From: Agapanthus africanus | Lineage: Eukaryota; Streptophyta; Magnoliopsida; Asparagales; Amaryllidaceae | Reading direction: 5' to 3' | Length of the DNA: 64,000 nucleotides | Assembly: GCA_030015575.1 (NCBI GenBank) | Contig: JASDDO010000024.1 | Span: 219,066,996-219,130,995 of the forward strand | In this document: positions 34,398 to 43,572 of the stretch, in pieces | How the letters are laid out: each line of letters begins with the position of its first letter | How positions within the stretch are numbered: the stretch's first letter is position 1 | Made by a program: the position numbers and the translations under genes | Notes under the pieces: model-generated | Told to the model about the DNA's origin: nothing | Seen by the model: the letters and a program-made list of their open reading frames with translations, nothing else | Database searches by the model: none

Positions 34398-34536
34398 CCT
34401 AAATTTTGACAGAGTTCTGTCTTTAAGAAATTTCTTAAAACAGAGTGCTATGCTCTGAAAGAGAATTAATTCTCATGGAAAAATAAGGAAGAAGATGAAC
34501 AGAAATCAACCCAAGGGCCAAGGGTCCTATTTATAG
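34398..34536 (-). promoter_or_regulatory. Antisense promoter and first splice donor, element 1
   Basis: On the minus strand CTATAAATAG (34536-34527) is followed about 130 bp later by TTTAG/GTAAAG (donor at 34399/34398). Element 2 has the same TATA string and a matching AACTTTAG/GTAATA donor at the same distance. The predicted 5'-UTR intron would run to the acceptor GTTTTCAG near 33798. Confidence 0.55.
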
Positions 34537-34638
34537 GCACTGAGATGCCATTTCAACTTCTGAGTTGATCCAAGGGCACACATGCTACCACCGCTTCACT
34601 CACGTATGGGCCACGTGAGCGCAATGGTGGGGGGCATT

Positions 34639-35249
34639 TGTTTCCCCAATCAGAGCAAAGCTTTGTTCAAAATTTTAAATTTCGAAATGAAGCTGCGCTT
34701 CATAGCAGCGCCAGCGCTGAGAGAGTTAAAGACTCTGAGGCAGCGCTCACGTGCAAAGCACATGAGCACTAGAGCTAAGTGCGCTGCACTCTAAGCAGCG
34801 CACCACGTGCAAAGCACGTGTGCGCTAGCGCTAAGTGCGCTGCACTCTAAGCAGCGCACCACGTGCAAAGCACGAGTGCGCTAGCGCTGGAACTAAAATC
34901 TCCCCACCGTCAGATCAAAGATCCAATAAAGATGAAAAATCATCAATTAACCAGAATAAAATTCTGTTAAGAAAATATTCCTCAAAATCTTTCCAAACAA
35001 GAAGATTGTGCTCTATAAATCAGAGCACCGTTGGATCAATGATCCAAAGGTGATTAAAAATCACTAAAATTACAGAATAAATTCTGTGTGGGGAAAGATT
35101 TCCCAATCTTGTTAAAAACAAGAAGATTACCTTCTGTAAAACAAAAGCCCTTGGATCAAAGATCCAACGATGGGAAAATCCCCAAATCAATTGGAGAAAA
35201 GATCTCTTTAACTGATTGAACAAATCAGCCTTGCCCTATATAAAGTCCC
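34639..35249 (+). repeat. Element 1 3' LTR, part 1
   Basis: It starts TGTTTCCCCAATCAGAGC after GGTGGGGGGCATT and matches the 5' LTR from 6738. It ends with its TATA box (35236-35245) and GTCCC, where element 2 is inserted. It carries a stretch around 35040-35090 missing from the 5' LTR. Confidence 0.85.
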
Positions 35250-35735
35250 TGTTTCGCCCAATCAGAGCAAAGCTCTGTTTGAATTCAAAATTCAAATTTT
35301 GAAGCAACGCTTCAAGTCTCAGGCGCAACGCGCCGCGTGTCTGGCACTAATACGTCAGCGCAACGCCCAAGAAGGCGCGCCCAATCAGAGCAGAGCTCTA
35401 TTTGTCTGAAGCAACGCTTCAGTTGCGCTGCGCTCTGCGCTGCGCGACACGTGTCAGCGCAGATGCGTTGGCGCAGTTACGCTGCGCTCTGCGCTGCGCG
35501 ACACGTGTCAGCGCAGATGCGCTGGCGCAGTTGCGCTGCGCGACACGTGTCACGCGCTGGGGCATCTGCGCCAAAACTGAATTAAGATTTTAAGAAATCT
35601 TTTCTGTTCTTGTTAAAACAAGAAGATTTTCTTCTGCAAAACAGAAGCCCTTGGATCAAAGATCCAACGGTGGGGAAAATTCCCCAAATCACTCAGAGAA
35701 TGATCTCTTTAACAAATTTAACTAATTTGTGAGCA

Positions 35736-35744
35736 CTATAAAAA
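35736..35744 (+). promoter_or_regulatory. TATA box of element 2 5' LTR
   Basis: CTATAAAAA follows GTGAGCA and precedes GGACCCTAAGCC. It is identical in the 3' LTR at 56238-56246. CACGTG-containing repeats lie 180-300 bp upstream. Confidence 0.7.
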
Positions 35745-36869
35745 GGACCCTAAGCCTCAATTCAAAGGCATCAACATTTTTCTGGAGAACTCAAGAACTT
35801 TAAACAGAGAGAACTCTGAGAAGATTTCAAGAAAAAGGTAAAGAAGCTTCATGAATTAGAAGAAATTCCTTCTAATAGATCATAAGTCTAAAAACAAGAT
35901 CAATGATCTTTACATAATAAACAGTGCTTTGCACTTCTTGTGAACCTCCGGTTCTTTAAAAACAATAAAAATAATAAAATAATAGTGCTTTGCACTTTTA
36001 TGAACCTCTGGTTCTTCAAATAAAGAAAAATTTATTCTTCTTTGATCTAATTTAGATCAAGAAATTAAACAGTGCTTTGCACTTCCCTTCTTGAATCTAA
36101 AAGATTCTTAGTGCTTTGCACTTCCAAACTGCGCTGTTGCGCTCTTAAGAGAGCGCCACGTATCGGCTATAGAACCACTTGCGCTAAGCGCCCTTAAAAT
36201 AGAGCTTTGCTCTCTGGAATTGGCGCAACTCGCTGAGAGCACGCCACGTGTCAGCAACGCAACAGCGCAACGCAACAGCGCAGCGCACTGCGCTAGTGCG
36301 CTTGCGCTCACCAGAGCACGACACGTGTCATCACCATATGAGCTTGCGCTCATTACTTAGCGCAAAGCGCAAATGCATTGTATTGCTTACAAAAGGGCCA
36401 AGCCCAATTAAAAGAAGGCCTAACAGGCTTAATAAAATGCAATGCATTATTTTAAGGGGCAGAGCCCAAACCAAAACAGATGCTCTGCATCATTTATAAA
36501 TGGGCAGAGCCCAAACAAAATAATAAGAATGCTATGCATTTTAAAAGGGGCAGAGCCCAAACAAGGTAGATACTTTGCATCATTTACGAATGGGCAGAGC
36601 CCAAAATAAATTGATACTCTGTATCTTTTATGGGTAGAGCCTAAATAAAAAATGCAATGCAAAAGCAAATAAAATGTTGAATATTTTCAACTGGACTTAG
36701 CCCAATCGTGGCCATAAGTCCTTAAATTAAATTGACTGAGCAAAATGGCTCTCCTAAATCAATCTACGTCCGGTTCGAGGGTACATCTCCGAACTCCTTT
36801 GACATCCATCGTTGTAATTCCTCAACGACGTCAAAGAGGTGACGGGTCCCAACGACCACACACCCATAT

Positions 36870-37195
36870 GGACCGAAACGTCGTTAAACTAACGTTGGAC
36901 CGAAACGTCCCTAAACTAATATCGGACCGAGACGTCCCTAAACTAATATTGGACCGAAACGTCCTTAAACTAATATCGGACCGAAACGTCCTTAAACTAA
37001 TATCGGACCGAGACGTCCCTAAACTAATATCGGACCGAGACGTCCTTAAACTAATATCGGACCGAGACGTCCCTAAACTAATATCGGACCGAGACGTCCT
37101 TAAACTAATAATGGACCACCATGTCCCTAAACTGGCGATGGACCACCACGTCCTTAAATTGGCGATAGACCACCACGTCCTTAAACTGGAACAAT
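36870..37195 (+). repeat. 27-bp tandem array in element 2 5' LTR
   Basis: Twelve units of GGACCGARACGTCCYTAAAC plus TAATATC. The last three change to GGACCACCACGTCC with tail TGGCGAT. Each unit has a GGAC...GTCC inverted pair. The copy in the 3' LTR (57393-57690) has eleven units. Confidence 0.9.
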
Positions 37196-37936
37196 AGAGC
37201 CTCCAAACGCTCTTTTGCCGGATCTAAACGGTCCCGTTTAAGTTGATCTTAGCCCCAAACACGGCTAACGTATCCTTAAACATTCAAATGGATTATAAAA
37301 CTCCCAATGAACTCTGGTTCGAGGGTACATCTCCGAGCTCCTCTGATACATGTCGTTGTAATCCTTCAACGACGTCAGAGAGGTGACGAGTCCCGATGGC
37401 CATACATTAAATTAACCACTACGTTAAGTTGATCTTAGTCTCGAACAGGACTGACGTATCCTTAACGAACGTTTAAGTTGATCTTAGCCGCAACGCGACT
37501 AATGCATCCTTAAACTAAAAACACCAAACCCAAATCTAAGCAAACACGGATTTGGACTAATCCACGTCCTACGGGCGACGGCATTACTCAGTCCCCGTAT
37601 ACAATCCACGGGCAACCACAAACAAAACAAACACACACGACACGAAGTGAAATTCTGGAGAAGGAGAAAGTTGTTACCGCGATGCGGTAGCGTAATTAAC
37701 TGCAGGGGCTTGCACCTGCAGGGAATAACGTCCCCACAATCAAAAACCCCTCACCCTGAGGGGGAATCTGACGAAGTCTGCTACATCGGTCGCATCCGTC
37801 TAAACCTCTGATACATGGTGCCATAAATCAACTTAGCATCTTCGGAGAGATAGACGGATAAAACCAAATAGCATCTGCCCCGAACCTCAGGCAACGGACG
37901 CGAAGTCCGGGCCGCCGTTCGGAGGGGAACAGATTC

Positions 37937-37954
37937 TGGCACGCCCGGTGGGAC
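37937..37954 (+). other. Primer-binding site, element 2
   Basis: TGGCACGCCCGGTGGGAC starts five bases (GATTC) after the LTR end. It differs by one base from the site in element 1. The tRNA is not assigned. Confidence 0.65.
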
Positions 37955-38082
37955 CTCTTCCTCTTTCCACTCCACACTTCGTGTGTCGTCTTCGCGAACC
38001 AATCGCAGTTTGTTAAATGGTTGCCTTCGGATTTCAAGTTACTAAGATTTGGTCTTTTGCCTGGCGCAGAACTTAAGATTCA

Positions 38083-41000
38083 ATGGCCTTTAACTGCACC
38101 AACTGCTCGAAATGCCACTGCAACGGACGCTCCACCTCACCAGGAGGTGTAACATATGGGTCCCAAGCGGCCTCTTTCCTCACTCTGTCGGTTGAACAGG
38201 TGACCCAGGCCGCCACCGGCCTGTTTTTCGGGACCATGGTCCCACCTGCAAGCTTCTCTATGCCGATATCCGCACCGGAAGTGAACAAGAAGTCGGTGTT
38301 CGACCGGCTCACTGCTACCACGACCCCTGTCAACGGGTCGCCTGCTACTAAACCAACAGCCTCCGTTTTCACCAGGCTAGGTCAGAACTATAAAGTGGCC
38401 GTCCCAAAGAGGGCAACGGCCGCTGCTTTGGAAGTCGTTAAAGCGGCTTCTCCCATCAGAGAGTCGGTCTTCACAAGATTGACGGTTCCCACTCCTCCCC
38501 CAGCTGGTCAAAAGGCATCAGTCTTCGATAGGCTGACATCGGCAGTTACCCCACACTCAAACAGGGGGCAGCAAGAAACCATCTCGATTTCCGAGCCAGT
38601 CCCAACGGCTCGTCGTGCGCGACGTCGCCATTGGCAACGAGTAAGGAAAGCAGGGGGCAACTCCCCCTCAGGGCTAAACCCACCTGCTCCAGTGGTGGAG
38701 GTCAACGCTGTTGTTCCAACTGGGAACAGCTTTGAATTGCTGAGGAAGGTGAGAAAGAACTCTCCGATTGCTACATTGAAAAGATCTCCTCCGCCTATGG
38801 AAAAAGCTCCGGAGACAAAGCAGGAACAGCCCCCTCAACGGCTGTCGTCAAAAATTTATAAAGTTTGGCGGAGGGTTCAAGACTCCATGATTGACCCAGA
38901 CCACTTTCGTCGCCAGAAAAAGGCAAAGGTGGAAAAGGACAAAAACCGCCCCATTAAACAGCAGGGGGCAACAACGGCTCCTTCAACCTCAATGGTCCAC
39001 AAAAGGAAAAGGCCAGAGAAAGCTCCCGTGACGCTGACAAAGTTTAAGAGCGGTGAACCTAAACGCCCCAAGTCAGGGAGCATAACAGTTCATACGGTCT
39101 ATATGGCTTCTGGAAAGGAAGAAAGTCGTACTTCTACGGGTCACCGACCGCTTACCCGGTCAGTGACCAAGGCTCAGGAGCAGCAACAAAAGCTCCAAGA
39201 GATGATGACTACAATGGCTGCACTCACGGAGCCAAAAGAGAACCCTGGGACGTCCTTAGATGAATGCCAAGAGGAAGAGACCGACGCCGAGTTCCTCCGC
39301 CGAGTACTGGAAAAGAGAGACAAAGAGGCTGCTGAACAAGCAGCCAATATACAGCGTATGGGCCTCCTCTTCCAGGACATGATAGGGATGATGATACAAC
39401 CAGATCCCCCAACTGAAGAACCACCGATCGTCCTTGGGGATGATAGGGGAGAGACATCAAACCCTCAGCCCGTTCTATCAACGGCTAAAGAGGATACAAT
39501 CTCTAAAACTGATCTGGACGAATATATAGCCCAGCAAATAAAGGTTCATCACACGGCCGAAGCAGCTGGCCACGTCGTAAAAACGGGGCGACCGTATCCA
39601 AGCTGGTATGACCAAATCAAATACCCGCCGGGTTACACAATTCCCAAGTTTCATGTCTACAAAAGGACCGGCAATCCCCATCAACATGTTGCCCAGTTCA
39701 GGACGCTTTGCGGTAACACCGGCGGCGACGACAAGCTTCTGCTTCGCCAGTTTGTTGGAAGCCTATCAGATACGGCGTTCGAATGGTATTCTGAGCTCCC
39801 CAACGACTCTATTAAAACCTTTGCGGAGATGGAGATGCTCTTCACCCAACGTTTTGCAAGTGCCAGTGAGCGTACCCCGATGACGGCCCTGATTAACGCC
39901 AGGGTAAAACCTGGCGAGACGTGGGTCCAGTACGCTATAAGGTGGCGTAATCTATGGTCGAAGTGTGAACAGCGCATAGAAGAAGCCCCTGCGGTGGGAA
40001 TGTTTGTTGGAACCCTTGATCCACAAGCAACCATTTCACAGTTTATGATGTTCTTCAAGCCGACTTCCTTCCAGGCTTTGATCGACAAATTAGCGCAGAT
40101 GGACCAGATGGGCCATAAACCCCCTCTCCCGAAGCCAGACTCCCAAAACGATAAAGGAAAGGGAAAATCGATCATTGTCGCTAATGCCCAACAACAACCG
40201 AGCGACTCGAAGCCGGTTGCTCGTCCAAACAATACGCGCCCATACGTACCCCTTGAGGACAGGATGGGACGTGCTTACTCCTTCCCCCGTGATAAAACGA
40301 GGAGGCTATTCAAGCTGGCATTGCGCAACAGACTCATAAATCTGCCATATCCAAAACGCCCGTCCCAACCAAGTGACGTCAACGAGCCTAATTACTGCCC
40401 CTATCATCGAGTGCTAGGACACCCGATCGAAGACTGTTACGTTTTCAAAAATTGGCTTGAAAACCAGTACCGCCAGGGCAAATTTGCGCTATCCGACAAA
40501 TGGAAGGTGAATCCCCCGCAGCCCCACACCTCTAAAGGGACGAATACGCCGGGGGCAACATGCTCCGTCATTGAGGAAGCTCCTTGGGAGGTTGTATTAT
40601 CAGCCAAAACGAGGAGAATGCTAAATGATCTTCAGACCTGTCCAGCGGTCAAGTGGAAGAACCCCTTGGAACCGCTGGTTATTGAGGGGATGTTGAAGCC
40701 ACGTCCAACTCCGAGGAACGATGGTGGTAGTTCAAGCGTTCATAGTCAGCCATCAAAATCTTCGAAAAAGAAGAAGAAGAAATCTAAGAAGCCCGTGAAG
40801 CCTGGCGACAAGCGCACGGACTTACAAAAGCAAATTGACGCGCTGGATGAGTACAATCAAAAGGCGCGGACTCCCATTACGCTCCAAGATTTCCTTGATC
40901 ACGTCTTTCAAAAAGAAGATGAGGGGGAAAGTTCATCGGATGAGTCCGAGGAATATGTGGCGAGCTGTCATATGATCTCCCATTTGACCACGAACGATGA

Positions 41001-43572
41001 AGGGACTTCTGGCACTAAAACGCCGGGGGAAAATACTGAGTCAAGGGTTCCAGAATTATCAATCGAAATGATTGACGCGTTTCTTAGTGAAGCTCGATTG
41101 AAAAGTAAAGCTGATCAAGAACGCGAGACAGCTATATTCGAAAGGGCCAAGCGCCAGAGACTTGAGGAAAGAGCTGAGATGATCCCGCTGGAGCAAAATG
41201 CCTCCACTGCTGACAAAAGCCGATTCAAGATAAAGAAGAGGTTTGCTAAGGCCATATCAATGGGCATGAAGCTACCATCCTCTGAAGGAAAAATGACTGG
41301 TGTGGTAGAAATGCACCCCTCTTATTGCTTATATCATCAGAAGGTCTCGCATCCCACTCAAGAATGCAAGGCTTTCAATAGATGGTGGCAAGGATACGTC
41401 GCTAATCAACAACGCTTTAAACGGGAAAAGCGTAAAATTCGTCGGGAGCAAAGAAACACGACCAAAGAGCTTGAAAGAACTACCGGCAATTGTCACATGG
41501 TTAACACTACCGGGTCACAAGTGCCTACATTTGGAAGCGACTCTGATGAGGAGCTAGAACTTGCCCCTCTCTTTAAAGAGTCAACTTCGGGAAAAGAAGA
41601 AGAGCCAGTGGTTTGCGAAAATATCCGGCTGCGGAATCGGACACTGCCTGAAAAGAACCTCGGACCCTCGAATAGAAAAGATAAAGGGAAAGAAAAGGTC
41701 TCTGAAGACATCGCCTTAGATGACCAAGTTCTGGAAGAGCTAAACGCCGAAAACCCGCCGAAGAGAAGTAAGGTGGATTACAACGTTCTGGCACATCTGA
41801 GGAAACTGCCCTCTCAGCTCAACGTCCTTGATGCCTTGTTACTATCAAAGGAGGCGAGAGACTCTTTGGTTAAGGCACTACAAGATCCGGACCAGTTCCA
41901 AGCCTTCTTAGCCGAAGAAAAGATGAAAGACGAATTGGAAGAAGTGCACACAGCCGACGTTGCTTTTGGTGATGAAGACCTTCTCCTCGGGACGTGTGAA
42001 CACAATCGTCCCCTTTATGTCTCAGGGTACTGTCATGACATAAAGATAGGTAAAATCTTGGTCGATAACGGATCGTCTGTCAATTTACTCAATGTGCGAG
42101 TGTTAAAGGAGATTTGCATGAGTGTCCAACACCTCGCCCGAGACAAAATCACTATCTCCGGTTTCGACTCCCAATCCTCAAAGACTCTTGGATCTGTGAT
42201 ATTGACGCTGCGCTTCAGGTTGCTCGTCACAGACGTCAAATTCCATGTTATAGACGCCAGGACGTGCTACAATGCTCTGCTCGGCCGACCATGTCTACAC
42301 GAGTACAATATCATCCCTTCTACACAGCATCAGTGCATGAAGTATTCTAGGGATGGCCTCGAGTACACAGTGGCGGGAGAGTTGAATCCGTTTTCCGTAA
42401 ACGAAGTTCGCAAGTATGAAGATGCCAAATACTTCTTACCGAGTTTCAAAGACACGGAAAGGTGTCACAAACCGGAGAACAAAACTAACGCCACCATCCC
42501 TGTCTTCGGCAGTGACACCGAGGAGGAGGAGGATATAATTTATTCAGGTCCATCCCAATCCACCAGGCCAGGACCATCCGTTCCTTCATTGATCTTCGGT
42601 AGTGATTCAGAGGATGAAGTTCATGCTGTATTCCCTGCCCAGCCTTCAATACGGGTTTCCGCTGATGAAGAGCGAAGTCTGCAGATAACCATGGTGCCGC
42701 TTGAACATTACAAAGAACTGGATGCCCTCGACACCAACAGCGTAGAAGAATTGCAGACATTCTATATCCCTCCCGGACGAAAAGGCGAGAAGGCAATCCT
42801 ATTCTACCGTTCTGAAGAAAACAAGGTGGAAAAAGAAATTTGGCATGGCGCGGATTCTACGCTCGACAGGCTTCAGCCTATCCGCCTCCCTAGATATTAT
42901 ACCGAAGGTTTGAAGAAACTGCTGAAACGCCAGGGGATGTCCTTCACACAGACCGTTAGAAAAGCCAAATTCTATGACAAGGTCTGGAACGTTCCCGGGA
43001 CTCAATGCAAACTGCCTAACGGGAGAATAGAAACAAAAGGGCTTGGGTACATCTGGTCAAAGAAACGGGAGCTAGTAAACAGCTGTTATGTTATGTATGA
43101 CTTCGATGAAGAGGCGGACGCTCAATGGGAGGACGCTAATCCTGAGCCAGCAAAAGTTCCTGATACAAAACCGCCCAGTCCATCGTTTGAAGACCAGATG
43201 AGCAAACTTATAAGGGATGCAAGTCAAAAAGCCCGAGATGATCACAATCGTGAAATGGCAATCTATGAGAAAGCCAAGACACAGCGCCTCCTTCAACAGG
43301 CAGTAAAGAACGAAGATGCTGCCCCATGTCAACCTGCTACAAAAAAGGTTCGACGCGAAAGCAAAAACAAGTCAAAGGGCAGAAAAGGCGCTCAACAACC
43401 ACAGAAGCATGAGCCCGAGGCCGCGAAAGAAAAAACAACTCCGCATTGGGATTGGCAGAAAATTCGCACCTGCCACGTGATAGCAATATTAAAAGAAGAG
43501 TCCGAGGACATGAACAGCCTTCCTTGGTGCTTTGAAAGCGGCAGCGATGAGGAATCTCAGAATTTCCCCTAG
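38083..43572 (+). CDS. gag-pro: Element 2 gag-protease polyprotein (1829 aa)
   Basis: This ORF makes the structural gag protein, which packages element RNA into particles, and the aspartic protease that processes it. The first ATG matches the start in element 1. The N-terminus is Cys-rich (CTNCSKCHC) and carries repeated SVF.RL motifs up to about residue 165. The capsid (retrotransposon gag) domain spans about 500-690, from WYDQIKY to the end of ALIDKLAQMDQMGHK. Zinc-knuckle-like modules have C-X2-H-X4-H-X4-C spacing: C772, H775, H780, C785 and C1082, H1085, H1090, C1095. The protease motif VDNGSS has its Asp at 1328. The ORF is unbroken. It ends at TAG 43570 right after TTTCCCC, and pol continues in the -1 frame. 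Confidence 0.9.
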   Translation: MAFNCTNCSKCHCNGRSTSPGGVTYGSQAASFLTLSVEQVTQAATGLFFGTMVPPASFSMPISAPEVNKKSVFDRLTATTTPVNGSPATKPTASVFTRLGQNYKVAVPKRATAAALEVVKAASPIRESVFTRLTVPTPPPAGQKASVFDRLTSAVTPHSNRGQQETISISEPVPTARRARRRHWQRVRKAGGNSPSGLNPPAPVVEVNAVVPTGNSFELLRKVRKNSPIATLKRSPPPMEKAPETKQEQPPQRLSSKIYKVWRRVQDSMIDPDHFRRQKKAKVEKDKNRPIKQQGATTAPSTSMVHKRKRPEKAPVTLTKFKSGEPKRPKSGSITVHTVYMASGKEESRTSTGHRPLTRSVTKAQEQQQKLQEMMTTMAALTEPKENPGTSLDECQEEETDAEFLRRVLEKRDKEAAEQAANIQRMGLLFQDMIGMMIQPDPPTEEPPIVLGDDRGETSNPQPVLSTAKEDTISKTDLDEYIAQQIKVHHTAEAAGHVVKTGRPYPSWYDQIKYPPGYTIPKFHVYKRTGNPHQHVAQFRTLCGNTGGDDKLLLRQFVGSLSDTAFEWYSELPNDSIKTFAEMEMLFTQRFASASERTPMTALINARVKPGETWVQYAIRWRNLWSKCEQRIEEAPAVGMFVGTLDPQATISQFMMFFKPTSFQALIDKLAQMDQMGHKPPLPKPDSQNDKGKGKSIIVANAQQQPSDSKPVARPNNTRPYVPLEDRMGRAYSFPRDKTRRLFKLALRNRLINLPYPKRPSQPSDVNEPNYCPYHRVLGHPIEDCYVFKNWLENQYRQGKFALSDKWKVNPPQPHTSKGTNTPGATCSVIEEAPWEVVLSAKTRRMLNDLQTCPAVKWKNPLEPLVIEGMLKPRPTPRNDGGSSSVHSQPSKSSKKKKKKSKKPVKPGDKRTDLQKQIDALDEYNQKARTPITLQDFLDHVFQKEDEGESSSDESEEYVASCHMISHLTTNDEGTSGTKTPGENTESRVPELSIEMIDAFLSEARLKSKADQERETAIFERAKRQRLEERAEMIPLEQNASTADKSRFKIKKRFAKAISMGMKLPSSEGKMTGVVEMHPSYCLYHQKVSHPTQECKAFNRWWQGYVANQQRFKREKRKIRREQRNTTKELERTTGNCHMVNTTGSQVPTFGSDSDEELELAPLFKESTSGKEEEPVVCENIRLRNRTLPEKNLGPSNRKDKGKEKVSEDIALDDQVLEELNAENPPKRSKVDYNVLAHLRKLPSQLNVLDALLLSKEARDSLVKALQDPDQFQAFLAEEKMKDELEEVHTADVAFGDEDLLLGTCEHNRPLYVSGYCHDIKIGKILVDNGSSVNLLNVRVLKEICMSVQHLARDKITISGFDSQSSKTLGSVILTLRFRLLVTDVKFHVIDARTCYNALLGRPCLHEYNIIPSTQHQCMKYSRDGLEYTVAGELNPFSVNEVRKYEDAKYFLPSFKDTERCHKPENKTNATIPVFGSDTEEEEDIIYSGPSQSTRPGPSVPSLIFGSDSEDEVHAVFPAQPSIRVSADEERSLQITMVPLEHYKELDALDTNSVEELQTFYIPPGRKGEKAILFYRSEENKVEKEIWHGADSTLDRLQPIRLPRYYTEGLKKLLKRQGMSFTQTVRKAKFYDKVWNVPGTQCKLPNGRIETKGLGYIWSKKRELVNSCYVMYDFDEEADAQWEDANPEPAKVPDTKPPSPSFEDQMSKLIRDASQKARDDHNREMAIYEKAKTQRLLQQAVKNEDAAPCQPATKKVRRESKNKSKGRKGAQQPQKHEPEAAKEKTTPHWDWQKIRTCHVIAILKEESEDMNSLPWCFESGSDEESQNFP
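43563..43572 (+). promoter_or_regulatory. Possible -1 frameshift site TTTCCCC next to the gag stop
   Basis: In the gag frame the codons read T TTC CCC TAG. This is the X XXY YYZ arrangement of -1 slippery sites. Slipping back one base gives TTT CCC CTA GCT, which continues directly into pol. Element 1 has no frame change here (TTT CCA CCG), so a one-base deletion in element 2 is the simpler explanation. Confidence 0.35.

Larger units (their letters stand above)
35250..37931 (+). repeat. Element 2 5' LTR
   Basis: It has the TATA box CTATAAAAA at 35736-35744. Upstream is a cluster of repeated GCGCGACACGTGTCAGCGCA modules (35440-35560). Downstream is a leader with many spaced palindromes (AGTGCtttGCACT, AGAGCtttGCTCT), then twelve 27-bp GGACC units (36870-37195), GTATACAATCCACGGGC (37596), and the end GGGGAACA. 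The 3' LTR has eleven 27-bp units. Confidence 0.95.

Noticed and set aside
35337..35593. Small Ala/Arg/Cys-rich ORFs in element LTRs (also 55858-56094 and 7772-8068)
   Set aside because: They are translations of GCGC and CACGTG repeat modules, located in U3 or leader regions.
36870..37195. CRISPR-like regular repeats
   Set aside because: Units are contiguous 27-bp tandem copies without unique spacers, in a plant LTR, with no cas genes.
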